Part shown: in pieces, positions 58,501 to 64,000 of the stretch
Position numbering within the stretch: the stretch's first letter is position 1
Layout of the letters: the number at the start of each line of letters is the position of its first letter
Position numbers and translations under genes: made by a program
Origin: Stercorarius parasiticus
Taxonomy: Eukaryota; Chordata; Aves; Charadriiformes; Stercorariidae
Direction of reading: 5' to 3'
Assembly (NCBI GenBank): GCA_013396915.1
Contig: VWZL01004639.1
Coordinates: 1-64,000 of the forward strand
DNA: 64,000 bases
Notes under the pieces: model-generated
Databases searched by the model: none
Seen by the model: only the letters and a program-made list of their open reading frames with translations
What the model was told of the DNA's origin: nothing

Positions 58501-61500
58501 AGCAAATCCACACAAGTTTAGTGATGCTGGAGAGAACACCATGGCATGGGACTTCTTGCAAACTCGCTGCACACTTCAGTGACACGATTCAGAAGGCTGA
58601 CTGGAATCAATCTTTATCTCAGTGGTATTTATGTAGATGTATCAAGCCAGCACTTTTCAATGTCTCTTCTTTCAGCGATTCAGATCCAGTTTGTGTGAAG
58701 GATTTTTCCATCTGTTTCTCCTCCTCCGAGCGTCGGAAGCGACCAGCACGAGGGAACTCACTCAGAGCAGCCTCTGGGCCAGAGTCTGTGGTGGTGAGAT
58801 GACAAATCCTTTCTACACATTTACTGCAATTTGGGGCTACCCATCACGTACGTGCAGCATTCCTGCCTCTAAGCCAGGGCAAGACTGTGCAAGTAAACAT
58901 ACGGTACAACTGCGATTTTACGTAAACAGGCTGGTAGGAGACAGGTTATCTCCCACGTTCAAGACCGTGATCCAAGGCTGATAGTGAGGTGTTAGATTTG
59001 CATTAACATTATTCATTCCATCACGATGGATCCCAAAGCCCTTAACTGCCATCTGGTACATACATTTAAACACTTTTGGGTGACCCTATTTAACATAAAT
59101 ATGTTCTAATGAGAAGTATGTACAGTGTCTTCTGCCTAAACCCAGCCTGCAGTCTCTGTGAGATGCTTTCCTAATGCCATGGTCTAGAAAATTATCTTCT
59201 AGTTACGTTGATACATCTGATAAAAGCCAAGCACATTATGGCAAATGTGTTTTTACATGCAGCAGTTTGCCTTGAATGAATTGTTTCCCAGGATCATCGA
59301 TGCCACTGCTCTGTAGAGCTGCTGCTTCTAATGTGGAATAAAATTTGTGAATAGACAGAAAGCTCTTTATTGTGGATTTTTCCATGTAGATTATTTTTGT
59401 TTATATGAGTGAGAAGCTGAGGTGAGCAGTGATAGATTATCTGCTACTTATAAGTAGCCATTTATTTATACACACACACACACACACACACACATAATCT
59501 GCTATTCTACAAATAAGTGCCAGTCTTTAAGACACAAGATCGGAGTTTCCTAGAAGTAAATATGCTCCTAAGAACTGTCTCTGAAACAGCACAGGTTTTA
59601 ATTGTCTAGGGACAGGGGGACAAAAACCATCAGGAAATCCATCTGATTTCAGTTTTTTGGGAAGAAACTAATGAGAAATACCTCACTGCTTCCATTGCAA
59701 AAAGGGCTAGAAATAGAGGGAAGAAAGCAGGTTGCCTTTATTCCCTTCTTGATGCATGTGAATTTGTCTTCTTGTCCCTTACCTGCAGCCCCTCGTAGAG
59801 GCAGAGTCACTCCCAGTGACCACGTGTGGGTCCTCTGCGTCTCTGCCGTTGAGACGGAGCTCCATGGTCTGTGATTCCGTCCTCTTTGGCCATCGATGTG
59901 AACTCTGGCAACAAAAGTATTCTTTTAAAGTTTAGCTTGGGAAAGTCTATAGTTTTTCTTTCTATAATGGGTTTTTCCTTTGTATTGACATTAAGAATTG
60001 ACTAATTTGAAACAGTTACTTTGAAGTTTTTCCTTTTGCAAAGCAGCATTCCCTGGTGTCAATTGTCGCTTTGGAAGTGTAGGCTGTTTTAAAACTTTAT
60101 TAACAGTGGCAAATCTGCAACTAAAATGCTACCATTTTTTTTTCTTTCTTTTTTCTTCCTGAAAGGATGTTAAAAAGCAGAGTTTTGGTTGTGATGGCTA
60201 TTCAGGCAAAATTCTTGTGGGAGTAGTTACTGTCTTTTCTCTAGGGGAAAATGCCCTCTCACACTCCAGCCCTGGAGGAATCTTCTGAGCTGGAGAACAT
60301 CTAGCTCCAAATCAACATCTTCCCTGGGTCCAGCTCGGGCTGCTACTGCATTTGCGATCATGCCAGGGATGGGGGAAGAAGGTTAGAGGCTCTCTGAAAC
60401 TGAGAAGTGAGGGCAATGCTGGGCTCATAGGCGTTGCATACCTATCTGAGCACGGATACATCCCAGCTCCAGGAGACAGGACAGTGTGTTTGCCGCTAGT
60501 TTCTTTGTTCTTGCTGTTAACATCAATGGGTTTTATTCCTTCTGATCCAACAGATTTGAAACTCTCTTATTTGGTCTTCCAACAAACGTTATGCGCAGTT
60601 CAAAATGTTACCTCAACAGTGTTGATAGCTGCCAATTTTCTTCTCAACCTGTATTTAGAGGGGACTTTGACAGTACTTCCACTAGACTTTTAGCTTTTCT
60701 TGTTCCCGTCACGGACTAGAGATTACCGATACTCACCAAGGGATTCTGCCCCCGGACCACGTGGGTGAAAAGAATCTGGGATTTAGCTTGGACAAGGATA
60801 GATCTCTCAGGATATTTGTACCCTGGTCGCTCACTCTGTGGCCTTCAGATTACAATTGTGAAACTTGCCATATTGCCACTGTGTCCCTCAGTGCTACCTG
60901 TCCTCAGCGGCAGCTATCCTCTCCTGTCTGTTCAGCTGGTTCACTCTGAGTTGTCCACATAACCTGAAAATTAATCACCTGTTGTCATTCCCTGAAACAG
61001 TACTTTGTTAAAGTGACTTTAACTTTTCTAAAATCTGCAGTGGACAGCAATGGATTTTCTCGAATTCAGCTCAGGGATGTCCAGAAATCACTGTACGGAT
61101 TTGACATTGCAAGTAGATTTTTATGGTTTTAGACTATATAACGCCCTATTTTTGTCACTTTCAAAGATATACATGAGCAAGTGTGTGCTACAGTCTCAAT
61201 TAGACAAAATATTCAAGATGTCTATTAGCATATTTTAGCACACATCTGGTGCTGGACCTACTGGGTAGTGCTTCTGCATATGGGAAAAAATTATCACAAC
61301 AGTTGGAATGAAAAAAAAAAAGAGAAAGTGCCTTGATTTATTTAGATAAAACTGCCTGTAGCTCTTTTCTCAAGAAGAGCAACAGCAGCAAAAGCCCAAG
61401 ATAAAGCATTAACATTCTGATCTGGGAAAGCCTGATGATTTCAATTCAGCCCCAGAAAAGAGTTCAAAGGTTTTAGGAGTGAGCGGAAGCCAACAGCAAG

Positions 61501-62100
61501 ACTTTCTCCCCAGAAAGTTCTGGATGCGGGTGATAAAGATGGCATCTTGATGCCAGAATTCTGGGTTTCTCTGTAAAATCTTTGTAACTCAACAAGATGA
61601 AGTTTCTTATGGTCTAAACATCTTTACTATGAAACTTCAGTCTCCTTTCACTTGCTGACAGCTGCTGGATTGTGCTTTATTCTCCTTGGGGTATAATGAC
61701 CATGTGAAAAGAAAAGATCTTCCCAAGCTTCATGATAAAGCCTTTCAGATGTCACTTGCTTTTACTTGACACCATCAGAGGCCAAATAAGATGAAGCTGC
61801 AGTTTGCCTTGATCACGCTGTCATTTAAACGTATTTGTTGGGAATTGTTTATAACCTGACAGCAGTTGGATCCACTCTTAGCTCTCTGTTCATGACCCTG
61901 TGCATGAAAATGTTTGAGGTTGTGTGTAACCCTGTGACCTCAGCTGTTGCAAAGGTACTCATTTTGAATTTGGCGTGAATTATTATCCAAATACTTCCTC
62001 AGAATGGACAATGCATTTTGGAAAAATTCAAACTGCTGTACCTCTCATCTTTCAGAGAGATAATTATCCTTTTGCCCAACAAGCTCTACCTACGTATATG
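49535..62100. other. Intergenic DNA, no gene recognised
   Basis: About 12.6 kb of mixed composition, richer in G+C than the introns. It contains a poly(A) run at 50867-50884, a purine-biased block at about 53130-54300 and an AC microsatellite at 59470-59494. The longest ORF is 141 codons on the - strand (52310-52735). None of the ORFs has a recognisable domain or splice-consistent neighbours. In mammals RSBN1L lies downstream of PTPN12, but I see no RSBN1L-like coding sequence here. Confidence 0.7.
59470..59494. repeat. (AC)n microsatellite, about 12 units
   Basis: Uninterrupted AC dinucleotides, flanked by two near-identical ATCTGCTA-containing segments. Confidence 0.95.
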
Positions 62101-62602
62101 TCACAGAGTCACAGAATAGCTGAGGTTGGAAGGGACCTCTGGAGGTTGCCTGGTTCAACCCCTCCACTCAAGCAGGGCCACCTAGACTGAGTTGCCCAGG
62201 CCCATGTCCAGATGGCTTTTGAATATCTCCAAGTGTGGGGACTCCACAACCTCCCTGGGCAACCTGTGCCAAGGCTCAGTCACCCTCACAATAAGAAAGT
62301 GTATGATTCTATGATTCTGTGATGTTCAGAGGATACATCCTGTGCTTCAGTTTGTGCCCATTGCCTCTGGTCCTGTCACTGGGCACCACCGGAAAGAGCC
62401 TGGCTCTGTCCTCTTTGCACATTCCCTGCAGGTATTTACACACATTGATAAAATCCCTCTGAGCCTTCTCTTCTCCAGGCTGAACAATTGCAGCTCTCTC
62501 AGCCTGTCCTCACAGGAGAGGTGCTCCAGCCCTCTGATTACTTTTGTGTCCCTCCTCTGGACCTGCTCCAACAGGTCCATGTCTTTCCTGTGCTGTGCTC
62601 CT
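62101..62602 (-). mobile_element. CR1 non-LTR retrotransposon, 5'-truncated, antisense
   Basis: On the + strand it starts with the reverse-complemented CR1 3' end (TCACAGAATAG, GGTTGGAAGGGACCTCTGGAGG, TTCAACCCC). It runs through GGGCAACCTGTGCCA and TGGTCCTGTCACTGGGCACCAC into ORF2. The reverse strand at 62347-62634 reads [29 protein letters not shown]. An octamer-like stretch interrupts it near 62302-62324. Inactive. Confidence 0.95.
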
Positions 62603-64000
62603 TTTTGTATTGAAAAATCTGAAGGACCTTTCAAATAGTCTATTTCTTTGGATGCTATGAAGACAACAGCAAAGCAAATTATCTTTTCAACTGCAAGAAG
62701 ATATCATTTGAAATGGTGTATATTGATACTTTCCAAGTTTGCTCCATTGCTGTGACTGTTATTACACTTAAAAAAAGAAATATAGGAGCTAAGGCATTTC
62801 ACTTGTTAAACACAACCAAGAGAAAAAAGATTGCAGAGCTGTGAAAACAGTAAGATGTAGCTATTTGAAAAAAAGATATTCAAGAAGAAACAATTATTGT
62901 AGGTCCTCTCTGAAGTCTAAGCTCACTTTTGTGGTTTCTATGGATTCTACAGAGTGTTGGCAGATGAACAGTGTAATAAAAAACATTACTGTCACTCATT
63001 GTCTGCTCTGCCCCTCTTCCAAATGGTCTAATCCACTGACCCCAGAGCAATCAGAAAAGAGACATCAGCTGCTTCTGTGGGGGAAAAAAAAAAAAAAAAG
63101 GCTTTTTAGCATAAACCCTGCTTTGTCACCTGTTTAATTGAAGATGCTGGGCTGCACATTCATGTTGCTTAGGCGTGGGGACACTGTCCCTTGCGAAGGA
63201 CAAGGCGGGGTGGAAATTCTTCCCCCCCCTGCAGCAAGGCTTGTTACGCAGTCAGCAGCTCCCAGTTACGAACCAAGTTGGTCCCAACTGTCTCATTTAG
63301 TTCAATTGTTTAGGTGCTAATTACAGAAGAATTTGGATATGCCACTGATTGTTCTGAAAATGCTGACTATGGAAAATGAGGCTTTTCTAAAATAAATCAC
63401 ACTTTTACATGATGAAACTACCTTTGTAAGCACATTCTGTGCACATAAGCCTAGTTTTCACCTCCATTTCCAAAAGTGAATTTACTTTTAATGAATAGTA
63501 AGACAAAAATGAATAGCAGCAAAAATTACATTTAGCTAATTTGCAGACAAAAACCAGCGTAAAGATGTCTAAGTGTTATCAAGTGTTTTCAATTTACTCT
63601 TGGCACATTTATTTCCATGCTTGAATTAGGAACTGAACAGATGCCAAACCAAGGAAGTAAGCGCATGGAAAGCAAACTGTTGAAACTATAAAGAGATTAA
63701 ATAACAGTTCTGAAAATTGTATTTCCATTTTGAGAACTAAGTAAGGTTCCGGAGCATCACTTTGGTAGGCAGCTAAGAGTAAAAAGCCAAAACAATGTAA
63801 CTAAATCTGTGCACAGCACTTACACATAGCTTTTGATTTTATAGGGGATGTCTGAAATTTGACAAAGTTTAGGTGAGCATATACATCAACTTGTTTAGCT
63901 CCTTTAGTTACTGAAACAAGATAGGTATTTAAACCAATTTTTTGATCAATAACCAATTATATCAGCATTTCATAATGATTCTAATCAAAATGACAACACG
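62603..64000. other. Intergenic DNA, no gene recognised
   Basis: AT-rich DNA with a poly(A) run at about 63083-63099 and no credible ORF or repeat. Confidence 0.65.

Noticed and set aside
60352..60693. 113-codon ORF with hydrophobic stretches
   Set aside because: No recognisable family; the size is expected by chance.
46000..64000. Start of the next gene (RSBN1L expected from mammalian gene order)
   Set aside because: No RSBN1L-like coding exon or CpG-island promoter is visible. It probably lies beyond the window.

Overview
This is vertebrate nuclear DNA, most likely from a bird. One gene with conventional GT-AG introns fills the left 46 kb. The only recognisable interspersed repeats are chicken-repeat-1 (CR1) non-LTR retrotransposon fragments ending in the ATTCTATG-type octamer, and there are no Alu- or L1-like elements. 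Most of the ORFs visible in the window are chance ORFs in introns or intergenic DNA.

Positions 1-45971 (+ strand) hold PTPN12, encoding PTP-PEST, a cytosolic protein tyrosine phosphatase. I place 17 coding exons, taken to be exons 2-18. Exon 1 lies upstream of the window. Every exon boundary joins in frame with GT-AG splice sites. The window encodes 755 codons plus a TGA stop. If the missing exon 1 supplies 33 codons, as in mammals, the protein is 788 aa, and key residues then fall at their known mammalian numbers: Ser39, the WPD Asp199, catalytic Cys231 and Arg237. Exons 2-11 encode the phosphatase domain. Exon 12 carries the first proline-rich SH3 ligand. The 965-bp exon 13 carries the second proline-rich stretch and the NPLH motif. 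Exons 14-18 encode the rest of the tail and the conserved C-terminal homology (CTH) peptide.

Introns 11 (11.5 kb) and 12 (10.5 kb) are the largest. Intron 11 holds two sense-oriented CR1 copies, and intron 15 holds an old antisense CR1 fragment. Introns 12 and 13 contain four candidate unannotated exons, described in the findings. Two of them would be in-frame alternative terminal exons that give PTP-PEST isoforms cut off just after the first SH3 ligand.

From 45972 onward comes the PTPN12 3' UTR, whose end is uncertain, and then about 17 kb in which I recognise no gene. This stretch contains a sense CR1 copy at 49.2 kb and an antisense one at 62.1 kb, an AC microsatellite, a strongly purine-biased 1.2-kb block near 53-54 kb and a visible rise in GC content after about 49.8 kb. 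I see no rRNA, tRNA, CRISPR or complete mobile element, and no novel multi-gene system.
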